In this document: positions 1 to 10,835 of the stretch, one piece after another
Layout: each line of letters begins with the position of its first letter
Position numbering within the stretch: position 1 is the stretch's first letter
Source: Calliphora vicina
Taxonomy: Eukaryota; Arthropoda; Insecta; Diptera; Calliphoridae
Reading direction: 5' to 3'
Length of the DNA: 64,000 nucleotides
Assembly (NCBI RefSeq): GCF_958450345.1
Contig: NC_088780.1
Location: forward strand, 125,750,226-125,814,225
The notes under the pieces: model-generated
Database searches by the model: none
What the model saw: the letters and a program-made list of their open reading frames with translations, nothing else
Told to the model about the DNA's origin: nothing
Position numbers and translations under genes: made by a program

Positions 1-776
1 CTAATTGAACGGTTTAAGTTTTATTTAATTTTTTTCTGGCTCACTCTTTAGTCCAGAAAATATTCTGAAAAAGTATTTCATATAGCACAGCATAGTGGAT
101 CAATACTTTTGTAGCAAAACTCGGAGTAATATTATTAATGTAGAAGCATCGGGGAAGTCAGTTGTCCAGTGCCTACTACTACTATAGCCTCATTTATTTT
201 GCTGCCACCCCACTGTGCACTGTACCATCACTGTTTATTGCATTGAATTGGAAGTGCATTGAAATGAAAGAAAATATGCGTGTTTATTTTTGTTTATAAA
301 AAACAATATTTATTTTTATAACGCTAAAACGTTTTATTCAAAATACTGTGTAGGAATTTATACAAATATATATATATATATATGTGTCTTTTAATATATA
401 TATATATTAAAAGACACACTTCTCAAATGTCCATTGCCCTCAATTTCTATTAAAATTGTAGTTGGTGCAAAAACTCCGTAATTTAAATATTTGGCTTGTT
501 AAAAAATCAATCATATTTTAAACTTTAAATAATTCAGTTATTAGTTTAAATTAAATTTAAAGCAAAGCCAGGCTTACAAAAACAGTATTAACAAGTGCTG
601 AGAGTAATACTAAGCTAAGAGCAATGGTCGGCACTCATAGCTACTAGGGAAACATTTTATCAGCTATTTACCAGTAAACAACATGAATGTACGTCAACAA
701 AGATCATACAAATTGTGAAAAAGGTAACATAAATTAATAGCTAGTTAGAGTACAACAGAGAAATATAGTTCATAAC
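1..776. other. AT-rich intron, one hairpin
   Basis: No gene was seen. A perfect 36-bp palindrome lies at 383..418 next to a TA microsatellite (about 365-382). The short string GGTCGGCACTCATAGC near 627 recurs near 45627 and, inverted and diverged, near 61822, so it marks an unresolved repeat. Confidence 0.3.
383..418. repeat. perfect 36-bp palindrome
   Basis: TGTGTCTTTTAATATATA is followed directly by its exact reverse complement. It is preceded by a TA run. It could extrude as a cruciform or be the relic of a small palindromic element. Confidence 0.8.
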
Positions 777-1607
777 CAGGGAAACCAAAATATGCAAATG
801 CATGTTTTTTCTGGTGAGTCTAATGGGCACATGGATAAGATATGCATATTTTTGCATATTTTACCCTTAAATGCATATTTTTGCATATATTTGTTTTAAG
901 AGCATATTTATGTCATATTTTTGCGTTTTAGAGCATATTTTACTGTTTAATAGCATATCTTGTCTTTATCAAAAACAAATTTTGTCTTACTTATTTTTCG
1001 CTGTTGTGTTACAGGTTTTTACTTCCTTTAAAATTCAAAACTGAAAAATAGATGGCTTTTTTTAATATAAAATAAGCACTATTTTAATAATAGAGCCATT
1101 TAAATATGAAATTTTAGTTCTAATTCAAACTTAACCGATCCAAGTGTTAAAGAAATATTGTCTTTTAAATTTGCTCCTATAACATCAATTGATGTCGAAA
1201 GAACATTTTCTATGTATAAAAATGTTTTCAGATCCAATAGACAACGATTTTTATTTGAAAATTTATATTTTGTCAATATTTTGTAATTTATTGCAATAAT
1301 AACCTTAATTGAAGAAGTGACTTTATATTTATATAAAATATCTCTCGAGGCCTTTTCATAGCTTAAGTTCCTATTGTTTTTATGTTGTATTTATTTTTTG
1401 TTATACTTGTTTTAGTTCATGTTATTTTTGTTTATTTTATGTTACTTTACCTTTTTAGAAATGAATTGTATTGATTTTTTGAAATAAAAGTAAAAGTGTG
1501 TTTTTTTAGAACATATTTTTAAAATTTTAAGAGCATATTTTAAAGTTTTTACAGCATATTTAAAGCGCTTAAAACGCTTTTTTTAGAGCATATTTCCGGT
1601 TTCCCTG
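777..1607 (+). mobile_element. hAT element derivative with transposase C-terminus
   Basis: Terminal repeats CAGGGAAACC and GGTTTCCCTG bound 831 bp, with an exact 8-bp target duplication TTCATAAC (769-776 and 1608-1615), diagnostic of the hAT superfamily. Inside, many copies of GCATATTT crowd both ends. Positions 1110-1286 encode the hAT C-terminal dimerisation segment (FAPITSIDVERTFSMYKNVF) in one open frame ending at a stop. The rest of the transposase is deleted, so the copy is non-autonomous. Confidence 0.88.
1110..1286 (+). pseudogene. hAT transposase C-terminal dimerisation fragment
   Basis: The 58-residue fragment holds APITSIDVERTFSMYKN and then RQRFLFENLYF, matching the conserved hAT dimerisation region. 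No DDE residues and no N-terminal BED finger remain, so the fragment cannot catalyse transposition. Confidence 0.82.
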
Positions 1608-1615
1608 TTCATAAC

Positions 1616-2340
1616 ATAACAAGTATTTGTTTACAACAAATTAAATTCACTGAATTCCTTTGCAGCTTATATCTATTAAAAACAACATTTCACAATCGAA
1701 CAAATGTACTTTATGAACAAAAATTATAGATTTTTGTAAGTTTAAATTTTTATAAAATTTTCCACATATTTACCCATAGAAAATTTGTTTAAAACCTTTG
1801 ATAAATTTAAAAACTTTTTATGAATATGGGGTGTAACCCATATATAGTATTATAAAACAATTACAATAACATCTTGTAACTATTTGATGGGGTGGCTAGA
1901 TTGTATGATTATTGTTATTATTGATTTTTAATACGAAATAATATTATAAAATCACCTTTACTAGCTGTATTACCATACACTGAAAATGTAGATATACTGT
2001 GGCGGTAGACACTAATAATTTACATGTCGTATTGTAATTGTTAAAGTACATAGATATATAGATACATAGAAACATTTATTTATCTTGATTTAATTATTGA
2101 TTAGTAGAGGTAGAGATACATGCCACAGTTACAGCGTACATAGAGTTTATAATAAATATATGAAAATATTATTGAAATACAAATTAATTATAAATAGATG
2201 TTAGTTAACAACTAGTAAAGAATGATTATTTATTTATTTAAAGGCGTTTTCTTTTCGAAAACATTGTTGGCTTAGTTTTAAAAAGTTACACTCATCCTCT
2301 CAAAATATTTTATTTATGTGATCACAGTGCAACCATTTAC
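1616..2340. other. intron without recognised features
   Basis: AT-rich sequence with no gene, no clear terminal repeats and no splice-flanked open frame. Confidence 0.3.
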
Positions 2341-3520
2341 AATAGATGGCGTATATTTTGAAAGCGTTTTTTGTTTTTAATAACTTATATGTCATTTTGA
2401 AGGATACATATCTGTCATTTATTCTCACTTAGTTATTCAACATTATAGTGTAAACAACAACGTTTTTTTTTTGCTTCGAAAATATCAAATTTTGTGCCAA
2501 CAAAGCGTTACTTCTGCAATTTAAAAAAAAAAATAACGCTGAAGCACACTGATTGCTCACCGAAGCTTATGGTGAATGTGTTTCATCGGTTTCAACGTGC
2601 GAGAGATGGTTTGTGCGGTTTGTGATGTAGTGATTTTGACACGGAAGACAAAGAGAGCTCAGGCCTGCCAAAAAAATTGTGAAGACCACGATCGGAGGCA
2701 TTATACATGAAGATTGCTGTTAAACTCAACAAGAGCTTGCAAAATCATTGGGATCTACTCAATCAGCAATTTCAAAACGTTTGAAAGCAGCTGAATTCAT
2801 CCAAATTGCAGGGAAATTGGCTACCATACGAATTGGAGCTGAGAGATCTTAAAAGACGATTTTGTATGTCTGAAATGCAGCTTGAACGCTATAAAAGAAA
2901 ATAATTTTTGCATCAAATCATTACTTGCGATGAAATATGGATCCATTTCGATAAGCCGAAGCGTAAGAAGCCAGCCGAATCGACACCAATGCCAAATATC
3001 CATGGCGCTAAGGTAATGATGCTCTGTATTTGGTGGGAGACCATCACAGGGAATCTGTACCCAATGCAATATATTCGTTTGAAGCGAACATTGGCCGAAA
3101 AACACACAGAATATGCGGCCAGGCATGAAACCGCAATATTCCATAATGACAACGCTAGGACACATGTTGCTATACCTGTCAAAAACTATTTAGAAAGAAG
3201 TTCCTCACCCGTCTTATAGTCCAGACCTTGCCCCGTCCTACTACTCTTTGTTTCGATCGTTACAGAACGCTCTCTCTGGGATACGTTTTACTTCAGAACA
3301 GAATATTCGAAATTGGCATGATGTGTTCTTGGCCTCAAAAGATGAGCTGTTCTTTTGGCTCGGAATTCATATGATTGACAGAAAAATGGAAGATATATTA
3401 TACAAATGTTTCCGAATAAAATCAAAACATTTGAAAAAATCCCGCATTTTTAAGTCATACAACCAATAGTTGGACGGTTTAAAACCCGAATTCGTTCAAT
3501 AAAAGGCCGTCTACCGTTCA
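2341..3520 (+). pseudogene. decayed mariner transposon, copy 1
   Basis: This remnant encodes a broken mariner (DD34D-type) transposase. N-terminal helix-turn-helix traces lie near 2560-2700. A catalytic-domain frame at 2908..3219 contains TCDEIWIHFD (first Asp), NIHGAKVMM, and HNDNARTHVA (second Asp). The SPDLAPSDY-type third block is near 3215-3250 after a frame change, followed by RSLQNALSGIRFTSEQ (3254-3300). Several stops and frameshifts make it inactive. The 5' flank (GATGGCGTAT near 2345) matches copy 2 at 31.65 kb. Confidence 0.85.
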
Positions 3521-3599
3521 AGATGAAAATAAACTAAATACCGCTATTTTCTAAAAGTAACATCATATAATTATTTGGACATTGAGATTTTGGTCGTAC

Positions 3600-3870
3600 T
3601 CTTACAAAAGCCTAGGTAATCATGAAATTTTTAGGAAGCGACAATTAAATTTAGCCTGATTTGGAAATTAAGTCAAATTACAGACTACTTTTGTTTACAT
3701 TTACTTAAGGATATTAAGACAATGCAAATGTGTTCAGATTGTGTCTACTTTTCCTTTTGGAATTTCGCATACATTTGCTCTGGAACATTTTGTTCGATTC
3801 AGACAAAATTTCCTAAAGGAATTGACTACATTTCCTTTAGGAAATTTTTCTAATCATAAAACTTCTATCG
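3600..3870. repeat. outlying units of the CCTTAAGG/AGTCA satellite
   Basis: Fragments such as TTTCCTAAAGGAATTGACTAC and CTTAAGGATATTAAG resemble the units of the larger array at 8610-9990. They lie in the intron just 3' of the CncC exon. Confidence 0.4.
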
Positions 3871-4217
3871 AATGGAAAATATTGGAGTTATATCATTTTA
3901 TAAATACTGTATTGCTGTTGAGTTTCAATTATTTATTTAGTTTGCGCACCACTGCACAAATATAGTTGTAGGTGCTACAGATGTTCTACTTAATCTTTGA
4001 ATTTGTTTAATTCAAATAAGGTGTTATCTTCATCGCAGTAACCGCCATATAAAATTGTCTTTGATAATAATAATAATAAGGCCAAACGAAAGGAATAACC
4101 AGCAAATAAAGCTAAACATTTTCACTCAAATTTGTCAAATTAAATGTGTTTAAGTATTTTCATATCAATCAAAAGTTATCATTATTACAAAACACATCAT
4201 TATTACCAACTATTTAC
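3871..4217. other. cnc intron directly after the CncC exon
   Basis: This begins the intron on the minus strand after the donor at 4217. It holds the string GCGCACCACTG (about 3942-3955), which matches the terminus of the hAT insertion at 44163; the other end of that possible element was not found. Confidence 0.3.
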
Positions 4218-5225
4218 CTCTTTAGTTAATTCCACTGAATTGATAAAGGGACTTAAATCCACTTCGTTATCATTGACAGCTGAGCCACCACCACTGCTTT
4301 CTTCTGTCGCCTCATCGGGTTCCTCTTTCTTAACAGAAACTTCGGAAATGGTCACCTGATCAGTTGATATGGTTGTTACAGTTCCAGTATTCATAACACC
4401 CATTAATAAAGCCTTATCGTCTTCATCATCCAATTGTTCTAATTTAATGCCAGCCCCTTCGTCGGGATTGGGGAACGTATCGTTTAGTGCCACCGCACCT
4501 TCTGATTCTGAAGTGGAGGCTGAACTGCCAAAAGTGGGTAGAAAAGCATCCAATTGTAGATCAAATAGATTGTTGTCCTGTTGGCCATCCTTTAAAGGCA
4601 AATTGCCATAGTGCGAATTCATGATGGGTAAATCATTGAAATCATTTAGATCGGCCAAATTTTGTTCCCAAACCGAACGTTGATCTTGAAAATTTTCCGA
4701 ATTTAAAAACAATTCCATTTCGGAGGGGGGTAAATTGTTGGCGTGACTGGCATTCGTAACCCCAGGGGCAGTAACAACAGAACTTATTGTAGCCGAGCTG
4801 GAATCTAGTGAAGACGAGGCTGTTGTTGTCGCTGAAGAACCAGTTGAGGGGTTATTATTTGTTGGCGTTGTAGGTATTGCTTGCAATTCTTGCATGGCTG
4901 CCGTTTGGTTGGAATTTTCATTGGACACGTTTAACAAATAAGCCGTCACATTGTATTGAGATGCAAGATGATCATTTTGCCGATCAAATAGTATTAAATC
5001 TTCGATTAAAGGCATCATGGTCTTTCGATTGGCATATGGATATTCCACCATGGGCACCGCACGTAACATTTCCAATTCCCAACCATCGCCATCCCGAAGC
5101 TCTAGTTGGGAGTCCCAGTTGCGCAATCTTTGCTGCAGATAATTGTCGGGATCCACATTCAGCAGACTTAAGGCCAAAGCCAATTGCAACATTTTCATGG
5201 CGTATGATTTTTTATTCGAGATCAT
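4218..5225 (-). CDS. cnc: cap-n-collar isoform C, first coding exon of the local-start form (partial gene)
   Basis: This exon encodes 336 residues of the N-terminus of CncC, the fly counterpart of NRF1/NRF2. CncC dimerises with small Maf and activates detoxification, antioxidant and proteasome genes. The protein begins MISNKKSYAMKMLQLALALS. Residues 12-24 form a short hydrophobic helix placed like the NHB1 ER anchor of NRF1. Three N-glycosylation sequons follow (Asn92, Asn99, Asn106). Residues 119-165 are a Ser/Thr/Asn-rich linker. An acidic, activation-type region covers about residues 168-336, with SUMO-type motifs IKLE (260-263) and VKKE (298-301). The open frame runs into intron and stops at 4203. 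The splice donor GAG|GTAAAT puts the exon end at 4218, phase 0. A pyrimidine-rich acceptor (CTCCTTTAG) lies 25 nt before the ATG. CNC, bZIP and Keap1-contact regions must lie on exons outside the window. Identification rests on recognising the N-terminus, without a search. Confidence 0.93.
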
Positions 5226-5448
5226 TGTGAATAATGCGTTTTGCTTGCAGCTAAAGGAGAAAGCAAAGCAAAAAAGGAGGAGGTTTGGGGAGGTCGCTCG
5301 CTGTGCGTGGCAAACGCAAATTTTATGATGTTTTGTTAGTTGTTTTCAACAATAACAATTTTTGTAGTAGCTGCTGCTGTTGTTGTTGTTGCACAGAAGA
5401 ATTAAGGCCGCGTAGGCGTAAAACAAAGCCAAATTGTTTGGAAAAACT
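5226..5448 (-). other. predicted 5' leader of CncC
   Basis: Read on the minus strand this segment has runs of CAACAACAAC and CAGCAGCAG typical of fly 5' UTRs. It has no ATG between the predicted start site at 5448 and the CncC ATG at 5225. The intron acceptor at 5251-5252 lies inside it, so transcripts from upstream promoters would keep only the last 25 nt. Leader-like sequence continues up to about 5990, so an earlier start site is also possible. Confidence 0.5.
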
Positions 5449-5477
5449 GACCGACCTCCTACCCCTTAATGTATATA
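5446..5477 (-). promoter_or_regulatory. TATA box plus initiator, proximal CncC promoter
   Basis: On the minus strand TATATA begins at 5477 and an arthropod initiator TCAGTT has its A at 5448. The spacing puts the first T of the TATA at -29, which is canonical for fly core promoters. Transcription from 5448 would give a 223-nt leader to the CncC ATG at 5225. Confidence 0.5.
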
Positions 5478-6400
5478 ATGTATGACACACTGTTTTCCGA
5501 ACTGGTCTACAGTTCAATAACGTTGTCTTCTCCTTGTTTGGTTTTTACGATTTTTATTTTCTTTCTTGTTGCAACAGATTTTTTGTTTCAATCAAATGTT
5601 GTTTTTCTCAATAATTAATTTTCTGTAACTGCGTCTACAGCGTCGATGGCTTGTATTCCTCGTTATATCTTTTAGAACGCAATTGTTGTACTTTGGTTGT
5701 TGTTATTTGTTTCACTTCCTAAAGAAACATTTATTATTTGTGTCTTTTGTTTTTTATGTCTTTCAATTTTAAATAATATTCAACGTTTCTTTCTTTTGCT
5801 GCTTATTCGGTTTTAATAAACAACAATGACCTCGTTGGCCAATAAATGGCCCCGAGCTTGCTTGCGTCTGTCTGTATTTAATGATTTCGACAACGTTGCT
5901 GTTTTTTTTCGCGTTTGCTTACGATTTAGTTTTTTTTGCTGTTGTTGTTGTAGTTATTGTTTTTGTCAAATTTGGCAAAAATTATACGGTAAAATCTAAA
6001 ACGAGATAAAGAAGTAGAAAGAGAAAATTACTAAAAGTGTGTTTGGTTGGTTATTAATCGATTTGAATAGAATCGTGAATATTGATGAATATGTATGGGA
6101 AGTCTGGTATATAATTAACAAAATAAAAACAAAAAAGAATATATGTATTTAGCTTAGAGTCAGATGTTGTGATTTATGATTAGAATTAGTGAGTTAATGA
6201 AGTTAGGAAGATTTCACCAAAGAGCATTATTAGCAGCGACCTCTATGCGAATATGTTTTTAATATTTGATTGGCAGAAACGAAAATTTATAATTGGAAAA
6301 CCCCTTTTTAATTTAAAAATACGAAGTTAAATAACATATAAAAAGCTTAATTATAAATAAAATTTTGTAAGATTCTACATGAAATTAAATCAGATTCTAA
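5478..6400. other. upstream region of the CncC promoter
   Basis: No coding potential was found. To about 5990 the minus strand is rich in CAA and AAAC runs and contains a CAACAACAACAG tract, like fly leader or promoter-proximal DNA. From 6000 to 6400 it is plain AT-rich intron with nothing recognised. Confidence 0.35.
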
Positions 6401-6600
6401 CTACATACTTAGAATTTAGGTACTGATTAACATTCTGAACATTTTACCTTAGGAAAATATAGTCAGATACTGACTACCTACATATACTTAAGGAAGTTAA
6501 TTATTTTTCCTTAACGAAATCAGTCAGATTTATGAAATTATCATAGATGGGCACTTTGCATTACTTACTGATAAGAATGCAGTATCCGGACGTTTTTACT
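6400..6600. repeat. satellite-like units upstream of CncC
   Basis: Several units of the family TAGTCAGATACTGACTAC and CTTAAGGAAG occur, the same as the array at 8610-9990. This stretch and that array are separated by the 1.7 kb foldback insertion. Confidence 0.45.
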
Positions 6601-6638
6601 AGATACTAAAAAAAGGTAAGTACCATAGATGGGCACTA

Positions 6639-8352
6639 GGGTGGCCCTTAATAAACGAAAGTTGGATTTTGGCCATTCTCACCCCCAGTTTGGTGAACAT
6701 TAGTAAAAAAATCATCCTGAAAAAATTTTAGGTAAATCGGTTGGGGTTAAGACGTGCCGCAAGCCCTCTGAAGTTTTGAGATGCATTTACAAGGGGAAAA
6801 AATTCATTTTTTTCAGTTTTTGTAAAAATTTTGCCATTAAAAAATTACTTTTGTAATTCAATTTAAAAGAATCGAAATGTGTACGTAATTGTCGTTCTAA
6901 TGAGACATAAAAAACAGAAATCGGTTAAAAAATTTTAAAGTTATTAAAAATTCGCCAGGCCATTAACGTGTCTCAGGCCACTAGAACAAGAAATGTTGGA
7001 ACAAAATTAACATATTTTGAGAAATATTAAAATAAAAGCTCATTTTTACTTAAAATATGTCCATATTTACTTGTATATGAGTTTTTGTCTTCGTAGGATA
7101 CCGTTAACCTATTCTTAGGTATGAACAAAAAAAATTTATTTTTTTAACGGCAGTTTCAAAACTCCATTTTCAAATTTTTAAAAATTTTGTTAAACAAATT
7201 TCAGAATTTTTTGATCATCTCATTGGGATTTATTAAGAGTATAATAGGGAATTAAATCGTGAAAAAATTATGAAAATATCTGTTATAGTTTTTCCGTACC
7301 TGCGATTTAAATTTTGAAATTTTCGAGAAAAACCAATTATTTGGCAATTTTTTAAATTTCTTGTGCTGTTATTATAAACCCTAGAGTTTATGTTATATTT
7401 TTGTTAAATTTCATCAAAATCGGCCCAAAAATATACAACATTTCAATCATTTCGAAATCTCTCCAAGAGAAATTCCAAATATTGAAAAATTTTACCTTTG
7501 ACCTTCACGATTTAAGGGTTAACGTCTTCCGATTTTAGTAGAAGTTTCAGAGTATATTTTGAATTATCTGGACTATAATATTCTGAATAGGTTTTACTTA
7601 AAATTCATAAGAGTAAGGAAATAGAGCTCATTGGCCTAAAAATTGCCAAATAATTGGTTTTTCTCGAAAATTTCAAAATTTAAATCGCAGGTACGGAAAA
7701 ACTATAAGAGATATTTTCATAATTTTTTCACATTTTTATTCCCTATTATACTCTTAATAAATCCCAATGAGATGATCAAACAATTCTGAAATTTGTTTAA
7801 CAAAATTTTTAAAAATTTGAAAATGGAGTTTTGAAACTGCCGTTAAAAAAATTAAATTTTTTTGTTCATACCTAAGAATAGGTTAACGGTATCCTACGAA
7901 GACAAAAACTCATATACAAGTAAATATGGACATATTTCAAGTAAAAATGAGCTTTTATTTTAATATTTCTCAAAATATGTTAATTTTGTTCCTACATTTC
8001 ATGTTCTAGTGGCCTGAGACACGTTAATGGCCTGGCGAATTTTTAATAACTTTAACATTTTTTGACCGATTTCTGTTTTTTATGTCTCATTAGAACGACA
8101 ATTACGTACACATTTCGATTCTTTTAAATTAAATTACAAAAGTAATTTTTTAATGGCAAAATTTTTACAAAAACTGAAAAAAATGCATTTTTTCCCCTTG
8201 TAAATGCATCTCAAAACTTCAGAGGGCTTGCGGCACGTCTTAACCCCAACCGATTTACCTAAAATTTTTTCAGGATGATTTTTTTGCTAATGTTCACCAA
8301 ACTGGAGGGTGAGAATGGCCAAAATCCAACTTTCGTTTATTAAGGGCCACCC
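6639..8352. mobile_element. 1.7 kb foldback element with TA target duplication
   Basis: Two long arms (about 6639-7353 and 7637-8352) are near-perfect inverted copies over about 715 bp, separated by a spacer of about 280 bp. The ends read GGGTGGCCCTTAATAAACGA and its complement, flanked by TA on each side (6637-6638, 8353-8354), as in Tc1/mariner-class insertions. No transposase frame is present. The arms differ by only scattered bases, so the copy is young or kept similar by gene conversion. Confidence 0.85.
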
Positions 8353-8439
8353 TAATGGGCACGTGTTAAAATTAACATGAAGTGAAGTTTTTTTTTTAAT
8401 TTTTTTTGAAAATTTCAAGGTAGTGCAATCTAACTTACT

Positions 8440-8600
8440 GATTACTGAATTGATTTTCAGTAATCAGTTAATTTTACTGATTACTGATTTTTTTTCAGTA
8501 TTCAGTAAAAATTTGCTGGTAATGAAAATTATATTTCATTACCAGTAAGCATTTACTGATTACTGAAACGCTTTCTGCAGTAAAAAAGTAATGCAGTATG
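8440..8600. repeat. cluster of TTACTGATTACTGAA palindromic motifs
   Basis: Copies of TTACTGATTACTG occur in both orientations, with a nested inverted pair TGGTAATGAAA and TTTCATTACCA. The flanks GCATTACTTACTGA (about 6555) and AGTAATGCAGTAT (about 8587) suggest one small palindromic element that was split by the 1.7 kb foldback. Confidence 0.5.
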
Positions 8601-8609
8601 TCCATGTAT

Positions 8610-9990
8610 GGAAATTATGTCGGATTTTGAGCACTCTTCCATGAGGAAATTTAATCAGATTATGACAACTCTTCCTTAAACAAAATTTTGTCAGATTCTT
8701 ACTACTCTTCCTTAAGGAAATTTAGTCATATTTATACAACTGTTCCTTAAAAAAAATTATCCTTTAGGAAATTTAAGCAATTTGGCTACTTTTTCCTTAA
8801 ACAAATTTGTTTTAGTTATATTTTTCCTTAAGATTTACTCAGATATGAATACGTTTAAGGAAATTTAGTCAGATTATTGACTATATACTCTCTTCCTTAA
8901 AAGTATTACTTAAATTTTTCCAGATTTTGACTACTCCTTCCTTAAGGAAATTTTGTCAGATTTAGACTACTGTCCCTTAAGGAAATTAGTCAGATTCTGA
9001 CTACAATTCTTTTAGAAAATTTAGGCAGATTTAAGGAAATCTTGTCAGATTTTGTTTACTTCTCCTTAAGGTAATTTAGTCAGATTTAAATTATTATTCC
9101 TTAAGGAAATTCGTCAGGTTTTATCTATTTTTGCTCAAGGAAATTTTGTAAAATTTTACCTTCTTTTCCTTAAGAAATTTGGCTGCTCTTCGTCAAGGAA
9201 ACTTAGTCAGATTTTGACTACTCTTTCCTAAGGAAATTCTACTTTTTCTTAAGAAAATGTTTTTGAAATGGTTACAACATTTTCTCAAGGAAATTGGACA
9301 GATTTTGACTACTCTTCCTTAAGGAAATATAGTCTGAGTATGACTAGTTTTCCTTAAGAAGATTCTATTTTTCATCAACAAATTTTTTGTCAGATTTTGA
9401 CTAGTCTTCCATAAGGAAATTTCGAAAATTTAGGCAGATTTGGCTACTTTTCCTTAAAGAATTATTGTCAAATTTTGATTACTTTCTGTAGGTAATTTAG
9501 TCAGATTTTAATTATTCGTCCTTAAGGATATTTAGTCCGATTATGACAAAACTTTTTCTTAAGGAAATTTATTCAGATTCTGCCTATTTTCCTCTAAGGA
9601 AATGATGTGAAATTGTTTTCTATTTTTCCTTAAAGAAATTTAGTCAAACTTTGACTGCTCTACCATAAGAAAATGTTGTTAGAATTTGACCGCTCTTACG
9701 TACGCAGATTTTGACAACTTTTGCTTAAAGTAATTTAACAGATTTTTACTGCTTTTTCTTAAGGAAATTTAACAGATTTCATCTACATTACTTTAGGAAA
9801 TTCAGTCGTATTTTGTCTAATTTTCTTAAGGAAATTTGGTCGGAGTTTGTCAAATTTTATTGCAGGAAATTTAGTCAGATTCTGAATAATTTTCCTTAAG
9901 GACATTTAGTCAGATTTAGACTACTGTTCCTGAAGGAAAGTTGAAGGAGGGAGTACTTACTTTTCCACTTTTCTAGTCAGAATAACTCAA
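8610..9990. repeat. degenerate tandem satellite with two palindromes per unit
   Basis: About 35-40 diverged units of some 35-40 bp follow the pattern TTCCTTAAGGAAATTTAGTC then AGATTTTGACTACTC. Each unit holds the palindromic core TTTCCTTAAGGAAA and an inverted pair AGTCA...TGACT. Unit length and sequence vary and some units are partial. No gene is present. Confidence 0.8.
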
Positions 9991-10447
9991 AATTTCAGTA
10001 ATTTAAATCTGACTAAGTTTTCTTAAGGCAAATTATTCAGAATCTGACCAAATTTCATGAAATAAAAGTCTGACTTTAACTTTGGGAAATTTTTGGTGGA
10101 AAATTTTGCCAGATTCTCAAGTAATAGGAATATTTTTGTTGAGATAATACAATTTAATTTGTTTTAAAAATACACAATTGATGTATGTTCAAAGACAAAG
10201 AATGTAAGATAAAAGAAACGGCAGTGCACATCAGTAAAGCGGACATTTAAAAATAAATCACTCCATTACAACATCAACATGACAAGCAGAAGGACATGGA
10301 AAATGTAGACATTTCTATAAATGGAAAATGAAATCTTTACATGAAAATTGAATTCCTCTAGTATTGGCAAGAAAACCAATTTGGATTTTAACGTAATTTT
10401 AAATTTGAGTTTTAAAAAATCTTATTTGTTAAATTTTTTAAATATTA
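9991..10447. other. intron, satellite fading out
   Basis: A few diverged satellite units occur to about 10110, then AT-rich sequence with nothing recognised. Confidence 0.3.
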
Positions 10448-10450
10448 TTA

Positions 10451-10584
10451 CCCCCATTAACACGAAGTCTGGTTAGGAGCTAACTAATAGTTATACTGTC
10501 GTTTAAAATTTATTAATATTTTTGCATGAAAACTGTCAATATAACTATTAGTTAAAACATAACCAGACTTCGTGTTAATGGGGG
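10451..10584. mobile_element. PIF/Harbinger-like MITE, family A
   Basis: Terminal inverted repeats CCCCCATTAACACGAAGTCT bound 134 bp, flanked by TTA at 10448-10450 and 10585-10587. A 3-bp TTA duplication with short size is typical of Harbinger-derived MITEs. A partial repeat of its inner part follows to about 10660. Confidence 0.72.
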
Positions 10585-10679
10585 TTAATGTATAGTTATA
10601 TTTTAACCTAGAGTGACAGTTTTCATAGTTAACATATAACCAGACATTGGAACATTGTATAAATAACTGTGGTTAGTAA

Positions 10680-10832
10680 GACCCTTTTCACACTCAGCAA
10701 TTTAGTTGCGCAAGTCTCTTGTGTTTGTAGATGCCAGAGGTAATGTCGGATTAAGGGGAAGAAAATTTTGCATCATGTTTTGTTGTTGGACAAGAGACTT
10801 GCGCAACTAAATTGCCTAGTGTGAAAGGGGTC
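10680..10832. mobile_element. PIF/Harbinger-like MITE, family B copy 1
   Basis: This 153-bp element has long inverted repeats (GACCCYTTTCACACTMRGCA..., continuing through TTTAGTTGCGCAAGTCTCTT) and TAA target duplications (10677-10679, 10833-10835). Copy 2 lies at 11853. Confidence 0.82.
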
Positions 10833-10835
10833 TAA

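Noticed and set aside
4877..5328. Plus-strand frames of 117 and 61 codons over the CncC exon
   Set aside because: They are antisense shadows of the cnc exon and its leader, with no known domain.
5323..5517. 64-codon minus-strand frame with a polyglutamine run
   Set aside because: It lies in the CncC leader and across the predicted core promoter. The Gln run is the CAA/CAG tract of the leader, and the start codon is upstream of the predicted start site.
8610..9990. Spaced repeats that could suggest a CRISPR array
   Set aside because: Units are degenerate and contiguous without unique spacers of constant length, the genome is eukaryotic, and no cas genes exist.
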